A DNA stretch of 64,000 bases from Haemophilus parainfluenzae. Its GTDB lineage: Bacteria; Pseudomonadota; Gammaproteobacteria; Enterobacterales; Pasteurellaceae. The DNA is taken from contig NZ_CP063121.1 in the NCBI RefSeq assembly GCF_014931415.1, forward strand, positions 1,860,001 through 1,924,000. Direction: 5' to 3'. A model generated the notes under the pieces. It saw only the letters and a program-made list of their open reading frames with translations, was not told where the DNA came from and ran no database searches. Positions within the stretch are counted from its first letter, which is position 1, and every line of letters starts with the position of its first letter. The position numbers and the translations under genes were made by a program. Positions 26,367-37,400 of the stretch are shown here, piece by piece.

Positions 26367-27503
26367 ATGGCAAAGAAAGATTATTACGACGTTCTTGGTG
26401 TTGAACGTGGCGCAGATGAAAAAGCAATTAAACGTGCTTACAAAAAACTCGCCATGCAATATCACCCTGATAGAACCAAAGGTGATAAAGCCAAAGAAGA
26501 AAAATTTAAAGAAATCCAAGAAGCCTATGAAATTTTAGGTGATAAAGAAAAACGCACTGCTTACGATCAATATGGTCACGCAGCCTTTGAACAAGGCGGC
26601 ATGGGAGGCGGCGGCTTCGGTGGTGGATTCAGCGGCGCTGATTTTGGTGATATTTTTGGTGATATGTTCGGCGATATCTTTGGCGGTGGCGGACGCGGTC
26701 GCCAGCGTGTAGTACGCGGTGAAGATTTACGTTATGACATCCAAATTACGTTAGAAGAAGCCGTAAAAGGTACAACCAAAGATATCCAGATTAATACCCT
26801 TGCTCACTGTGATAGCTGCGATGGTACAGGCGCAGAAAAAGGATCAAAAGTTGAGACATGCCCAAGCTGTCATGGCTCAGGTCGTATTCGTCGCCAACAA
26901 GGTTTCTTCGTAACTGAAGCGGTTTGTCCTACTTGTCATGGTTCTGGTAAGAAAATTGAAAAACCATGTAAAAGCTGCCATGGCGAAGGTCGTGTTCACA
27001 AGAAGAAAAACCTTTCCGTTAAAATCCCTGCAGGTGTGGATACCGGCAACCAATTACGTTTAAGCGGTGAAGGTGCAGCGGGCGAAAATGGTGCTCCAGC
27101 AGGTGATTTATATGTGGTTATTCACGTTAAAGAACATCATATCTTTGAACGTGATGGCAATAACCTCTACTGCGAAGTGCCAATCAGTTTCTCAATGGCT
27201 GCGTTAGGTGGTGAAATTGAAGTTCCAACCTTAGACGGTAAAGTGAAACTCAAAATCCCTGCTGAAACCCAAACAGGCAAACTCTTCCGTATGCGTGGTA
27301 AAGGGGTGAGCTCTACTCGTAGCGGCTACGCAGGCGATCTCATTTGTCGCGTAGTGATTGAAACACCGGTGAACTTAAATAAAGAACAAAAAGAATTATT
27401 AGAAAAACTGGAAGAAAGTTTGAAAGGACAAAAATCGCATAGTCCGAAATCTTCAAGCTTTTTAGACGGTGTGAAGAAATTCTTTGATAACTTAGGTAAG
27501 TAA
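26367..27503 (+). CDS. dnaJ: Chaperone protein DnaJ (Hsp40)
   Basis: Co-chaperone of 378 aa that stimulates DnaK ATPase. Domains in order: J domain with the HPD motif in YHPDRT (residue about 33), Gly/Phe-rich region ([14 protein letters not shown] and [15 protein letters not shown]), zinc-binding domain with four CxxCxGxG motifs ([32 protein letters not shown]), and the two C-terminal substrate-binding barrels. The ribosome site is weak (CGGAAAACG). It is separated from dnaK by two unrelated genes and has its own candidate heat-shock promoter. Confidence 0.98.
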   Translation: MAKKDYYDVLGVERGADEKAIKRAYKKLAMQYHPDRTKGDKAKEEKFKEIQEAYEILGDKEKRTAYDQYGHAAFEQGGMGGGGFGGGFSGADFGDIFGDMFGDIFGGGGRGRQRVVRGEDLRYDIQITLEEAVKGTTKDIQINTLAHCDSCDGTGAEKGSKVETCPSCHGSGRIRRQQGFFVTEAVCPTCHGSGKKIEKPCKSCHGEGRVHKKKNLSVKIPAGVDTGNQLRLSGEGAAGENGAPAGDLYVVIHVKEHHIFERDGNNLYCEVPISFSMAALGGEIEVPTLDGKVKLKIPAETQTGKLFRMRGKGVSSTRSGYAGDLICRVVIETPVNLNKEQKELLEKLEESLKGQKSHSPKSSSFLDGVKKFFDNLGK

Positions 27504-27512
27504 GCCTAAACA

Positions 27513-27561
27513 AAAAGTGCGGTCAATTTTAAAACTGTTTTGAAATTGACCGCACTTTTAC
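27513..27561. terminator. Uptake-signal pair forming a terminator between dnaJ and modC
   Basis: A 17-bp perfect stem starting AAAAGTGCGGTCAATTT with a 13-base loop and A/T runs on both sides. It serves the converging dnaJ and modC. Confidence 0.85.
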
Positions 27562-27562
27562 T

Positions 27563-28618
27563 TTATACGACTGAAATCGCTTTTATTTGCACATAAACAT
27601 CCATGCCTTGAGCGAAATGCAATTCATTAAACGCCCATTTACTGATACTTGCCCAAACTTTATGCCCTTCCACCAACACCGCAATATCAATGCGATTCTC
27701 TTGCGGAACGATTTGTACAATTTGCCCACGTAAGATATTACGAATACTCGTTTGCTCAGGCTTGCTGAGAGTGAGTGATACATCGGAACTATAAATACAG
27801 ACGCGCACTTTTTCATTCGCTTGATGATGCACTTCGTTTATCCAAAGCTGTTGTTCGCCCAAAGAAAGTGCGGTCATTTTATAGGTTGGATTATGTAAAT
27901 AGACAGGCAACGCCAACACACTACTCTGCTCTGATTCGCCTTTCCAAGGGGCAAATAACGGACTGTTCCAGACATTTTCTAAGGTGTCATAGGCTTTCAC
28001 TTTACCATTTTCCATCAGCACCACGCGATCGGCCAAACGTAATAATTCGTCCAAACTGTGCGTCACATATAAAATCGGCACATTAATTTCTTTGGATAGA
28101 CTTTCCAGATATTGCATAAGCTCACGTTTGCGAGGCACATCTAAAGCAGAAAGCGGTTCATCCATTAATAAAATATCCGGATCCGTTAATAAGGCTCGCC
28201 CAATCGCCACACGTTGTTTTTCGCCTCCCGATAAAGTAAGCGGATAGCGTTTGAGCAACGGTTCAATACCAAGTAGCTGAACGATATAGTCAAAATCTTC
28301 ATGGCTGACATTCTTCATGCCATAACGTAAATTGCCTTTGACATTGTAATGCGGGAATAAACGCGCATCTTGGAATACATAACCGATTTTGCGCTGATGC
28401 ACGGGGAGATTCTCACCGTTCTCCACATCCACCAAAGTACGGTCATTTAAACGAATAAATCCTTGATCGGGATGAGTTAAACCACTCACCAAATTAATCA
28501 ATGAGGTTTTCCCCGAACCTGACAAACCAAAAATCGCCGTCACACCTTGAGTTGGCAGTTGCAGATCCGCACGTAAGGTCAGGCGACCTAATTGTTGTTG
28601 TACATTAATGTGTAGCAT
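27563..28618 (-). CDS. modC: Molybdate ABC transporter ATP-binding protein
   Basis: ATPase of the ModABC molybdate importer, 351 aa. The ABC domain has Walker [11 protein letters not shown], signature [16 protein letters not shown] and Walker [15 protein letters not shown]. The C-terminal third (residues about 290-350) is a molybdate-binding TOBE/Mop domain ([22 protein letters not shown]). Its start overlaps the end of modB by 14 bases, so the two are co-translated. Confidence 0.95.
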   Translation of the reverse strand: MLHINVQQQLGRLTLRADLQLPTQGVTAIFGLSGSGKTSLINLVSGLTHPDQGFIRLNDRTLVDVENGENLPVHQRKIGYVFQDARLFPHYNVKGNLRYGMKNVSHEDFDYIVQLLGIEPLLKRYPLTLSGGEKQRVAIGRALLTDPDILLMDEPLSALDVPRKRELMQYLESLSKEINVPILYVTHSLDELLRLADRVVLMENGKVKAYDTLENVWNSPLFAPWKGESEQSSVLALPVYLHNPTYKMTALSLGEQQLWINEVHHQANEKVRVCIYSSDVSLTLSKPEQTSIRNILRGQIVQIVPQENRIDIAVLVEGHKVWASISKWAFNELHFAQGMDVYVQIKAISVV

Positions 28619-29321
28619 CGCCTTGCCCCAATTTTTTCTGCATCCGTTTACTTAAGGTTTCGGAAAGCAATAAAGAAATTAATGAAAGGATCACCGCAAA
28701 CAAGCAAAGTCGTGCAGTTTGTGCTTCTGCGCCTGGTGTTTGGATAAATGAATACATCGCTAAAGGAATGGTTTGAGTTTCTCCTGCGATATTGGAAACG
28801 AAAGTAATAGTTGCACCAAACTCACCTAAAGAACGAGCAAAACCTAATACTAAACCCGCCAATACGCCAGGTAAAGAAAGAGGCAACGTGATTGTAAAAA
28901 AGACTCGCCAAGGCGAAGCACCAAGCGTTTGTGCGGCTTGCTCTAATTTAAAATCAATGCTTTCTAAGGAAAGACGTATCGCCCGCACAACCAATGGAAA
29001 TGCCACCACGGCTGAAGCTAATACCGCCCCCTTCCAACTAAAGCCGAAGGATAAGCCAAACCATTGATATAAATACTTGCCAATAAAGCCATTACGTCCC
29101 ATGGCGACTAATAATAAATAACCGATAACCACCGGCGGTAACACCAAAGGCAGATGAATAATTCCTGTAACCAGCGACTTACCGTAAAATTCCTTACGAG
29201 CCAGCAACCAAGCGATAAAAATTGCGAAGGGCAAACTCCAAAGCATAGAACTCAATGCGACACTCATGCTTAAGTGAATCGCATCCCATTCCATCGGGCT
29301 TAATTGAAACCAAGAGAGCAA
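28605..29321 (-). CDS. modB: Molybdate ABC transporter permease
   Basis: Inner-membrane permease of 238 aa with about five transmembrane helices. The EAA loop that contacts ModC is visible as [22 protein letters not shown], and the [21 protein letters not shown] ending is typical of ModB. I place the start at a TTG (29321) because AAGGAAA precedes it at correct spacing and E. coli ModB has a similar-length N-terminus; an in-frame ATG at 29294 has no ribosome site. Confidence 0.92.
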   Translation of the reverse strand: MLSWFQLSPMEWDAIHLSMSVALSSMLWSLPFAIFIAWLLARKEFYGKSLVTGIIHLPLVLPPVVIGYLLLVAMGRNGFIGKYLYQWFGLSFGFSWKGAVLASAVVAFPLVVRAIRLSLESIDFKLEQAAQTLGASPWRVFFTITLPLSLPGVLAGLVLGFARSLGEFGATITFVSNIAGETQTIPLAMYSFIQTPGAEAQTARLCLFAVILSLISLLLSETLSKRMQKKLGQGDATH

Positions 29322-29373
29322 AATATTTCCTTGTGTATATATCGATATGACGAAATTTCTTTAGAGATAACAA

Positions 29374-29397
29374 AAAGGACAGTTTCCTGTCCTTTCT
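29374..29397 (-). terminator. Hairpin between modA and modB
   Basis: On the minus strand AAAGGACAG / CTGTCCTTT closes a GAAA tetraloop and is followed by TTG. It probably attenuates, giving more of the binding protein ModA than of ModB and ModC. Confidence 0.6.
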
Positions 29398-29414
29398 TTA
29401 TAAAGTCTGGCTCA

Positions 29415-30176
29415 TTATTTCACAGAGAAACCATATTCAACAAATATTTTTTTCGCAGCACTCGATTCTAAGTAATTGAGAAAATCACGGGTATCCGCGT
29501 TGTCATGATCTTTTAAAATCGCAACCGGATATTCAACCGCTTTATAACTGTCTTTCGGGAATACACCTACTGCTTTCACGTCTTTACTCACTTTTGCATC
29601 AGTGCTATACACTATACCGTAAGGCGCTTCAGCGCGTTCAACTAAGGCTAACGCGCCACGTACGTCTTTCGCACGCGCTAATTTATCTTTAACTTGATCC
29701 CATAAATTCAATTTGGTTAATGACTCTTCAGCATACTGTCCTGCAGGAACATGCGCTGGATCACCCACAGATAAATAGCTGTCTTTTAAGCCTTTAATCC
29801 ATTCACCTTTGGCAATATCCACTGAATTAGCTGCACTTTTGGCTGGTGCAATTAACACTAATTCATTACCCGCTAATACTTTTTCAGTTTCTTTTACAGT
29901 GAGATTTTTATCTGATAAATATTTCATCCATTTGTTGCTAGCTGAAATAAATAAGTCTGCAGGTGCACCTTCTTCAACTTGTTTTGCAAGAGTAGAAGAA
30001 GAAGCAAAAGAGAAAACGACGGTATTATTTGGCTTTTCAGTTTGGTATTGATCCGCAATTTGTTGTAACGCATCAGTCATTGAAGCTGCTGCAAACACTG
30101 TCACTTTTGCTGATGCCGCAAAAGATACTCCCATGCCTGCAATTAAAAGTGCAGTTGCAAATTTAGTTAATTTCAT
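29415..30176 (-). CDS. modA: Periplasmic molybdate-binding protein
   Basis: Substrate-binding protein of 253 aa delivering molybdate (or tungstate) to ModBC. A signal peptide is visible (hydrophobic core ALLIAGMGVSFAASA). The mature part begins KVTVFAAASMTDALQQIADQ, with the oxyanion-binding serines in AAASM and FSFASSSTLAKQVEEGAPAD as in the E. coli protein. ATG follows AGGAGATAAATA. It heads the modABC operon and is divergent from modE. Confidence 0.95.
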   Translation of the reverse strand: MKLTKFATALLIAGMGVSFAASAKVTVFAAASMTDALQQIADQYQTEKPNNTVVFSFASSSTLAKQVEEGAPADLFISASNKWMKYLSDKNLTVKETEKVLAGNELVLIAPAKSAANSVDIAKGEWIKGLKDSYLSVGDPAHVPAGQYAEESLTKLNLWDQVKDKLARAKDVRGALALVERAEAPYGIVYSTDAKVSKDVKAVGVFPKDSYKAVEYPVAILKDHDNADTRDFLNYLESSAAKKIFVEYGFSVK

Positions 30177-30199
30177 TATTTATCTCCTATATAAATGAA

Positions 30200-30224
30200 A
30201 CTATATATAAAAAAATATACTACG
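30200..30224. promoter_or_regulatory. Possible ModE operator
   Basis: AT-rich imperfect dyad (ACTATATAT near 30200 and ATATACTAC near 30215) in the modA-modE gap. It has the right place for ModE autoregulation and modABC repression but matches the E. coli operator only loosely. Confidence 0.3.
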
Positions 30225-30313
30225 AGTAAATTATAACTTGAATTTTTAAATAAGCATACAGAAAAACTTAAAGATCAAGTAAAATAAACAGAATTGTGTA
30301 TTAGGAGGAGATG

Positions 30314-31081
30314 ATGAAACAAACTGAAATTTTACTGACGATCAAACTTCATCAAGAATTATTTATTGATCCAAAACGTGTTCGCCTCTTAAAAGAAATT
30401 AAAGAATGTGGCTCAATCAACCAAGCGGCCAAAAATGCCAAAGTGAGCTATAAAAGTGCTTGGGATCACCTTGAAGCGATGAATAAAATCAGCCCAAAAC
30501 CGCTTTTAGAACGTAATATCGGTGGGAAAAATGGGGGCGGTACATCATTAACGACTTACGCAGAACGTTTGCTACAGCTTTACGATTTGCTCGAACAAAC
30601 ACAAGAGCACGCGTTCCATATTCTGCAAGATGAGACGATCCCACTAAACAGCCTCCTTTCAGCAACGGCAAAATTCTCCTTACAAAGTAGCGCGCGCAAT
30701 CAATTTTTCGGGAAAGTGGCAAGCCAACATATTGTGGACTCCCGCTGCATTGTTGCAGTAAACATTCAGGATTTAGCTCATCCATTACATGTTTCAATCA
30801 CAATGCGCAGTGCTGAGCGCCTCAGACTCATTACTGAAAAAGAAGTGATGGTCATGTTTAAAGCCCCTTGGGTGAAAATTAGTACCACCCCATTAGAAGA
30901 AAAAAATAACCTCTTCCAAGCAACAATTCTTTCAATGCAGAATGAAGAAGCCATTTTGCAAATAAAGGACAGCTCAATTGAATTTTGTGCGAGTATTCAT
31001 AGCAAAGATGGTTGGGAAGTGGGACAAGAAGTGTGGTTACACGTGGATCCAGAACAGATTATTTTGGCAACATTGAAATAA
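30314..31081 (+). CDS. modE: Molybdate-responsive transcriptional regulator ModE
   Basis: DNA-binding regulator of 255 aa that represses modABC when molybdate is bound. It has an N-terminal winged helix-turn-helix (IKECGSINQAAKNAKVSYKS, residues about 30-50, with the LTTYAERLL wing) and two C-terminal Mop/TOBE molybdate-binding domains, the first beginning near SARNQFFGKV. ATG codons at 30311 and 30314 are both in frame; AGGAGG at 30303-30308 is better spaced for 30314. Divergent from modA. Confidence 0.93.
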   Translation: MKQTEILLTIKLHQELFIDPKRVRLLKEIKECGSINQAAKNAKVSYKSAWDHLEAMNKISPKPLLERNIGGKNGGGTSLTTYAERLLQLYDLLEQTQEHAFHILQDETIPLNSLLSATAKFSLQSSARNQFFGKVASQHIVDSRCIVAVNIQDLAHPLHVSITMRSAERLRLITEKEVMVMFKAPWVKISTTPLEEKNNLFQATILSMQNEEAILQIKDSSIEFCASIHSKDGWEVGQEVWLHVDPEQIILATLK

Positions 31082-31091
31082 CCCTAGAAAC

Positions 31092-31127
31092 AAAAAGTGC
31101 GGTTAAAATTAACCGCACTTTTTTATT
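31092..31127. terminator. Uptake-signal pair terminator between modE and yfbR
   Basis: AAAAAGTGCGGTTAA / TTAACCGCACTTTTT, nearly the same sequence as at 12836, with T-runs on both strands. The genes converge here. Confidence 0.85.
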
Positions 31128-31132
31128 TTAAT

Positions 31133-31726
31133 TTATAACGCTATCTCATCAATCGAGCGCCCAAAACTCGGCAAAAAGACCTGTAAAAAATAATCCATTT
31201 CTTGACTGTGCCATTGTTCCATTAGATTTTCTAAACGTTTTTTCGCTGTTTTAAATTCATGGTTACCATGCTCTAATTCAAATTGAGCCTTGATATAAGC
31301 ACAAATCAAATCTGCTTGTTTTACTAAATGCTTTTCTTCTGGGCTAAATTGCTCACTATCTAAGTATGGCGCAAAACTATCTTGCAACTCAGTCGGAAGC
31401 AAGCTAATTAAATGTAATTCGGCTGCCGCTTCAATGTCTTTATAAGCATGAGTTATTTCAGAATTGAAATACTTAATTGGGGTTGGCAAATCACCAGTAA
31501 AAATTTCAGAAGTATCATGATACATTGCCATCACCGCAATACGCTCAGGATTCACTTCCCCACCAAAAAATTGATTTTTAATAATGGCTAAGGCTTGTGC
31601 TACAAAGGCAACTTGCAGACTATGCTCTGCTAAGTTTTCCTTTTCAATATTGCGCATCAATGACCAACGCTGAATTAAGCGAAGACGATCTAAACAAGCG
31701 AAAAAGTGACTGGTTTTAACTTCCAC
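31133..31726 (-). CDS. yfbR: 5'-deoxynucleotidase YfbR
   Basis: HD-domain phosphohydrolase of 197 aa that dephosphorylates deoxyribonucleoside 5'-monophosphates, part of nucleotide pool balance. The metal ligands are in [34 protein letters not shown] and the KQADLICAY region. The start is GTG at 31726, with AAGGATAT upstream; the beginning [11 protein letters not shown] aligns with E. coli YfbR. Last gene of nrdR-ribD-degS-yfbR. Confidence 0.9.
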   Translation of the reverse strand: MEVKTSHFFACLDRLRLIQRWSLMRNIEKENLAEHSLQVAFVAQALAIIKNQFFGGEVNPERIAVMAMYHDTSEIFTGDLPTPIKYFNSEITHAYKDIEAAAELHLISLLPTELQDSFAPYLDSEQFSPEEKHLVKQADLICAYIKAQFELEHGNHEFKTAKKRLENLMEQWHSQEMDYFLQVFLPSFGRSIDEIAL

Positions 31727-31735
31727 AATATATCC

Positions 31736-32758
31736 TTAATTAGACGGCAACTCTTCAATAATCACAGGGAGATCAATCACTTTACCTAAGCGAGAAATTG
31801 TGATGATGACTTCCGTATTTGGTTTAGTATCACTAATAATTTGCATCATTTCACGAATAGATAAGTTATCTTGTTTATTTAAACGTAAAATCACATCACC
31901 GACTTGGATGCCTGCTTTCGCTGCCGGGCTATTCGCTGTCACGCCTGTAATCACAATACCACCGTTTGAATTAGCAGTGATTTCACTTTGTACGCCAAAG
32001 TAACCTCGAATTACACGTCCATCTCGGATAATTTTATACAACACATCATTAGCAATGCTAATTGGAATCGCAAAATTCAGACCTTCCGCAATTTCATTGG
32101 CTGTTTTACCAATACTTAACGTGCTGATCCCCACTAATTCGCCAGCAGAGTTAATCAACGCTCCACCAGAGTTGCCACGGTTAATTGATGCATCAGTTTG
32201 AATAAAGTTTTGACGACCTAAAGAATCCCCTACGGCACTACGTCCTACCGCACTGATAATCCCTTGGGAAACACTTTGTCCAAGGTTATATGGGTTACCA
32301 ATAGCCAGAGCAATATCACCAACACGCACTTGACGTTCTTTATTTTGTGGAATCGTAGAAAGATTGGTTGCTTTAATTTTTAATACCGCAAGATCCGTCA
32401 AATTATCCGAACCGATTAAATTCGCTTCATAAATATTGCCGTTTTGCAGTGCCACCACAATTTGATCGGCATTTTGAATAACGTGTTTATTAGTGAGAAT
32501 ATAACCGTCTTTTGTCATAATCACGCCAGAACCTAAGTTATTTACCTGTAATTGATCACTGTCATTAATGCTAGCAGAAGAAAAAGAGCGGTTGTACACG
32601 TTCACCACGGCTGGAGAAGCAATTCTCACGGCACTATTAAACGAAACGATATCATCAGCAGAAAAAAGGCTGCTGTTATTAAGCTTAGGAACGGCAAATA
32701 AAATAACACCTGCCGCAGCAAGCCCCCAAAGGGCGGAGTGGAAAAGTTTTTTAAACAT
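31736..32758 (-). CDS. degS: Periplasmic serine endoprotease DegS
   Basis: Membrane-anchored HtrA-family protease of 340 aa that cuts anti-sigma-E RseA when misfolded outer-membrane proteins accumulate. The N-terminal anchor is ALWGLAAAGVILFAVP; the catalytic triad is His in TNKHVIQNA, Asp in NLTDLAVLKI and Ser in NRGNSGGALIN. A single PDZ domain follows (GYFGVQSEI to the end), the DegS rather than DegP arrangement. It lies 3 bases from ribD and 9 from yfbR. Confidence 0.93.
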   Translation of the reverse strand: MFKKLFHSALWGLAAAGVILFAVPKLNNSSLFSADDIVSFNSAVRIASPAVVNVYNRSFSSASINDSDQLQVNNLGSGVIMTKDGYILTNKHVIQNADQIVVALQNGNIYEANLIGSDNLTDLAVLKIKATNLSTIPQNKERQVRVGDIALAIGNPYNLGQSVSQGIISAVGRSAVGDSLGRQNFIQTDASINRGNSGGALINSAGELVGISTLSIGKTANEIAEGLNFAIPISIANDVLYKIIRDGRVIRGYFGVQSEITANSNGGIVITGVTANSPAAKAGIQVGDVILRLNKQDNLSIREMMQIISDTKPNTEVIITISRLGKVIDLPVIIEELPSN

Positions 32759-32761
32759 TTT

Positions 32762-33892
32762 TTATTCTTTTATTAATAAATTAGGTAAATAACTGAGCTT
32801 TAAATCATCCCCAATTCTTTCACATTCTTGCAGTTGCCACAATGGGGCATCCGCAAGTTTTTCCAAATGCGGGAGTTGGCATAATCCTCGAGCGTTATCT
32901 CCCAAGAGTTTTGGGGCGACATAAATGATTAATTCATCTACAGCATGTTGTTCAATCAAGCTACCCGCTAAATTGGCGCCGGCTTCAACCCAAACGGAAT
33001 TCACTTGTCTCTTGCCTAATTCTGCCATCAATAGATCAAAATCATAGTTTTCTGGCAGTAAAATTTGCTCACAGAAATCAGGGAATACAGACATATCTCG
33101 TGGAATTGAACCCACAAGCCAAACTGGCGAATGGGTATGGAATAATTGATGGCTTGGTTGAACTCGATTTTTAGAATCTAAGATTATACGAATAGGCTGA
33201 CGCACGGTTTCTTCGGCATATTCCGCTTTTAGATCATCGGGAAATTGATTCCAACGCACGTTCAAGCTTGGATCATCGGCTAACACAGTAGCACTTGTAG
33301 ATAAAAGTGCGGTTGCTTTGGCTCGCATTTTTTGTACATCCGCACGGGCTACGTCACCAGTGATCCATTTACTTTCACCGCTTGCCATAGCTGTTCGACC
33401 ATCTAAACTCATGGCTAATTTCAGCTGTACATAAGGCTTGCCAGTTCGCATACGTTTGAGAAAACCTTTATTTAAGGCTTCTGCTTGTTCGTTCAATAAA
33501 TTGACCGCACTTGGTATGCCTGCATCGGCTAACATTTTTAAGCCCTTACCCGCCACTTGAGGATTAGGATCGGCCATAGCTGCAACAACTCGACTGACTC
33601 CTGCTTCAATTAAACCTAATGCACAGGGCGGTGTGCGACCATAATGAGAACAAGGCTCAAGCGTCACATAAGCGGTTGCGCCTTTCGCTTTCTCACCGGC
33701 ATCGGCCAACGCCATTCGCTCTGCATGAGGCTGACCGGCTTTAAAATGAAATCCTTTCCCGACAATTTCACCGTTTTTAACTAACACACATCCTACGGAT
33801 GGATTCGGCGCGGTGGTGTACTGACCTTTTGCCGCAAGCTCAAGAGCCAGTTGCATAAATTTCACGTCATCAGGGGAAAAGGTGTCATTCAT
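32762..33892 (-). CDS. ribD: Bifunctional riboflavin biosynthesis protein RibD
   Basis: Two-domain enzyme of 376 aa performing the deamination and the following side-chain reduction in riboflavin synthesis. The N-terminal zinc deaminase shows HAERMALADAGEKA and PCSHYGRTPPC; the C-terminal NADPH reductase starts at KPYVQLKLAMSLDGRTAMASG (near residue 148). Only 1 base separates it from nrdR, and the pair nrdR-ribD is conserved in gamma-proteobacteria. Confidence 0.96.
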   Translation of the reverse strand: MNDTFSPDDVKFMQLALELAAKGQYTTAPNPSVGCVLVKNGEIVGKGFHFKAGQPHAERMALADAGEKAKGATAYVTLEPCSHYGRTPPCALGLIEAGVSRVVAAMADPNPQVAGKGLKMLADAGIPSAVNLLNEQAEALNKGFLKRMRTGKPYVQLKLAMSLDGRTAMASGESKWITGDVARADVQKMRAKATALLSTSATVLADDPSLNVRWNQFPDDLKAEYAEETVRQPIRIILDSKNRVQPSHQLFHTHSPVWLVGSIPRDMSVFPDFCEQILLPENYDFDLLMAELGKRQVNSVWVEAGANLAGSLIEQHAVDELIIYVAPKLLGDNARGLCQLPHLEKLADAPLWQLQECERIGDDLKLSYLPNLLIKE

Positions 33893-33893
33893 A

Positions 33894-34343
33894 CTAATCC
33901 TTTAAGCTTTCAATTTCTTTGGTGAATTCATTGATATTATCAAAGCTCAAATAAACGGACGCAAAACGGATATACGCCACTTTATCTAATTCTTTCAGCT
34001 CATTCATGGCTAATTTACCCACGAGATGACTTGGCACTTCGCGCTCACCTGTCGCACGTAATTGGATAATAATATGGCTGATGGCTTTTTCCACATCATC
34101 GGAACTTACAGGGCGTTTTTCTAACGCATGTTGAATGCCGCTACGCAATTTATCTTCATTAAACGGCTCGCGTGACCCATCATTTTTAATAATTTTTGGC
34201 ACCACTAATTCGGCTGTTTCAAAGGTGGTAAAGCGTTCATGACAATTCCCGCATTCCCGACGACGACGCACTTGATACCCATCAGAAACCAAACGGCTGT
34301 CAATTACCTTAGTTTCTTCAGTTGAACAAAACGGACAACGCAT
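33894..34343 (-). CDS. nrdR: Transcriptional repressor NrdR
   Basis: Regulator of 149 aa that represses ribonucleotide reductase genes according to dATP/ATP level. The N-terminal zinc ribbon ([13 protein letters not shown] and [14 protein letters not shown]) is followed by an ATP-cone domain ([20 protein letters not shown]). First gene of nrdR-ribD-degS-yfbR, 77 bases downstream of recC. Confidence 0.96.
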   Translation of the reverse strand: MRCPFCSTEETKVIDSRLVSDGYQVRRRRECGNCHERFTTFETAELVVPKIIKNDGSREPFNEDKLRSGIQHALEKRPVSSDDVEKAISHIIIQLRATGEREVPSHLVGKLAMNELKELDKVAYIRFASVYLSFDNINEFTKEIESLKD

Positions 34344-34420
34344 TTTAGCTCCTTTTCAAAATGATTCTTAAGTCAGTATCTTATCAAAAATCCAGGATCT
34401 TTTCGATCTGAAGATCCGCT

Positions 34421-37400
34421 TTAAGACAACATTTCTCCAAACCAAGATGTGGTTTGTTTCACCAATTGTAAAAGACCATCCTGCGATTTAAATTGTTCTG
34501 TTTGCCCCCACACCCTCGCCCAATAAGGATCGGCTTTTCTATAACCATAGTTATCATCTTTCGCTAGGGATTCGATATTCGTTAAAACATTGTCAAAATT
34601 GACCGCACTTTCATCTTTTTCAATAAACTTCGCTATATTTTCCGTTGGAATGAGCTGAATTTGTTGCTGGCTTTGTAAATAGGCCTCTACATACATTTTC
34701 AGTTTCTCAAGTGCGGTTGATTTTTCTATTGTTTTTAATGTTAAATCCTTATCTTTAGCGATAATTCGTGGTGGCAGTGCATTCTCTTTTGTCGCCAGTT
34801 GAATGAGATAATAAAGCCATGGGCGAATACGATAACGATCCTTATATTTTGCAAATCGCCATTCGATTATCTGATTTTCATCACCAAATAATGGCTCCAT
34901 ATAACCAAATAAGCGAATATTGCCTTGTGCCGTTTCCACCACAAAATCGACACTCTCACTGTGTGGTGAAGAATAGTCCTTAATTTTCTCTTTAAAAGCC
35001 AATACATCAGCACGAATGGATTGCGCACAGACTTCTGCAAACTCGCCTCGTGGCATGATGCCTTTCACTCGCTGTTTCGCAAAATAATCGTTAAATTGCG
35101 CTTCCTCTAAATGCAATAACTCATTACTAATGCGATAATGATCCAAACCATTTAACGTGAAGTTTTCACTTTCTTCAATACGATCGTCCTCATCTCGAAA
35201 ATACACGCCAAGCTGCTTTTCAAAAAAGAACTTCACTGGATTTTCAACAAAACTCACAAAACGATCGAGCTCAATTTCCGTTATTGGCGCTTGATTTTCA
35301 CTCATCGGCACAACAAATTCATGACATTTTCTTTCTTGGAATTGAGCAATTGGTAGCCATTTTTTCGCAAAAGAGCGGTTAATTTTCCCTTCACTTTGGA
35401 AATTGCTTGGACTAAACGCCGTCATTGGATGTTGTTCAATCCTCAAGCCATCGTCTGAATAATGATTAATATAATCAATTAACTGGCTCACCAATACTGA
35501 AGGTTCTTTAGGTTGATTATCAATAATTGAAGAACCCACATAACTCACATAAAAATGGGATCTTGCGGCCAGTAATGCTTCGAGGAATAAGTAACGATCA
35601 TCATCTCGACGAACACGATCGCCTTTTTGATGATGATATTGCATCAAGTCAAAACTATTTGGCGTATGACTGCGTGGGTAATCCGCCTCATTCATTCCGA
35701 GCAAACACACCACTTTAAAAGGAATGGAACGCATTGGTAAAAGTGTGCAGAAATTCACTTTTCCTGCTAAAAAACGAAGGCTGTTTGGTGTTTCTTCTAA
35801 ACGTGCAGACATCACTTCCGCAATGACATCCGCTTGCAAGGTTTCTTCAAAATTGACGGACTGCAAATCATCGGCAAAGGCATTGATACAATCTTGAATA
35901 TAAAATAAGGTATCTGCAGTTTCTTCATTTTGCACAAAGAAATCCGTCAAAAGCGCGGTCAATTTTTCACGCCATTTTTCAATATTGTATGCCTTTTGCA
36001 AATCTTGATGCCATTTATTTAAGGCAGTAAAAAATTGATTCACCGCACCAACTAACTGCCCTTTCAATCCATAGCTACTATCAAGCCCAAGGCTGTCTTG
36101 CCAAACTCCTTGCTCTTCACGCATCGCATAACCTAAAGTCATACGTTCAAGCCCCGCCTGCCACGCGTTAAAATTCAGTGTATTCTGCAATTTTTCTAAA
36201 CCAAAGCGAATGCCCGACTCTTTCACCCATTCACGAATTTGTTCGAGATCGGCAAGCGCAACATTAAAACGTTCACGAATAGCGGGAATATCCAATAAAG
36301 CCAGTACCTCTTCTGCGCCAAACTGACTTTCTTTTAAATTTAACAGGGAAAGATAGCTCGACACGATCACATCACTTTCAGATAATTTACTGTCAGAAAT
36401 TGAGAACGGAATAACGGGTGCGTCCGCACTATTCGCCCCAAAGACAGCCTGAATATAAGGCGTGTATTGATTAACATCGGCCACCATGACCACCACATCT
36501 TTTGGTGTAATCTGTTCTTCTTTTGGCTTATGCTGATTTTGATTGAATAAATCCAATAAATAATCATGCAGCACTTCAACTTCTCGCATCGCGCTATGGC
36601 AAGATTTCACGACCAAAGAGCGGTCATTTTCCGCGACATTTAATGCACCATGACTTAACGTCAAAATTTGATTTTGGAGCTGCCCTAACAATGTTTTTTC
36701 GGGAAGTTCTGCATAGTAATCACGGGAAATGGCTTGAATATTTTCTTCATCACGCACTAATTGATAGAGAAAATCTCGTCCCATTTTTCCCCAAGAGGCT
36801 AAAAGCGGATTCCCGCTGAACAATTCTTCTTGTTGATTGGTATAATCAAGATCGGTGGGTTCCCATGACACTTGCTCGGCTGAAATTAAAGGCTTCACAT
36901 CGTTGCTTGCTTGCACGAAACGCTGTCTTTCTAATAAATAGGATTTACTCAGATCTCGCAAATCGCCCCAATATTCTTGGCATGGATTATTAAAGAATAA
37001 ATGCACATCTGTTTTAGCTGAAATACCTTGGAAAATATTGAGATAAACCGTTGGCAATGCTGGAATACCAAAAATAAAAATACGTTCTGGTAAGTTGAGT
37101 GTCGCATTGGGATCATGACATAATGCTAAAAATTGTTGATTGAGTGCAGCACGATGCTTTGCTTTTCCACCGAAATCACGTTGGACATCATCCACCAAGG
37201 CTCGCCATAAAATTCCCTGCCAGTGAATATTGCCTTTAATTTGAGAAAGAAAGGTAGGATTTAATGCCGAAAGCCCCTGCTTTTGCTGATTAATTTGTGC
37301 CAAGATTTTTTCATCGCTATTTTCTTCCCATGCAGCAATCCATTCGGGGCGATAGACGAGATATTGGTCAAATAAATCGGCAACTTTTAGGCTTAATTGA

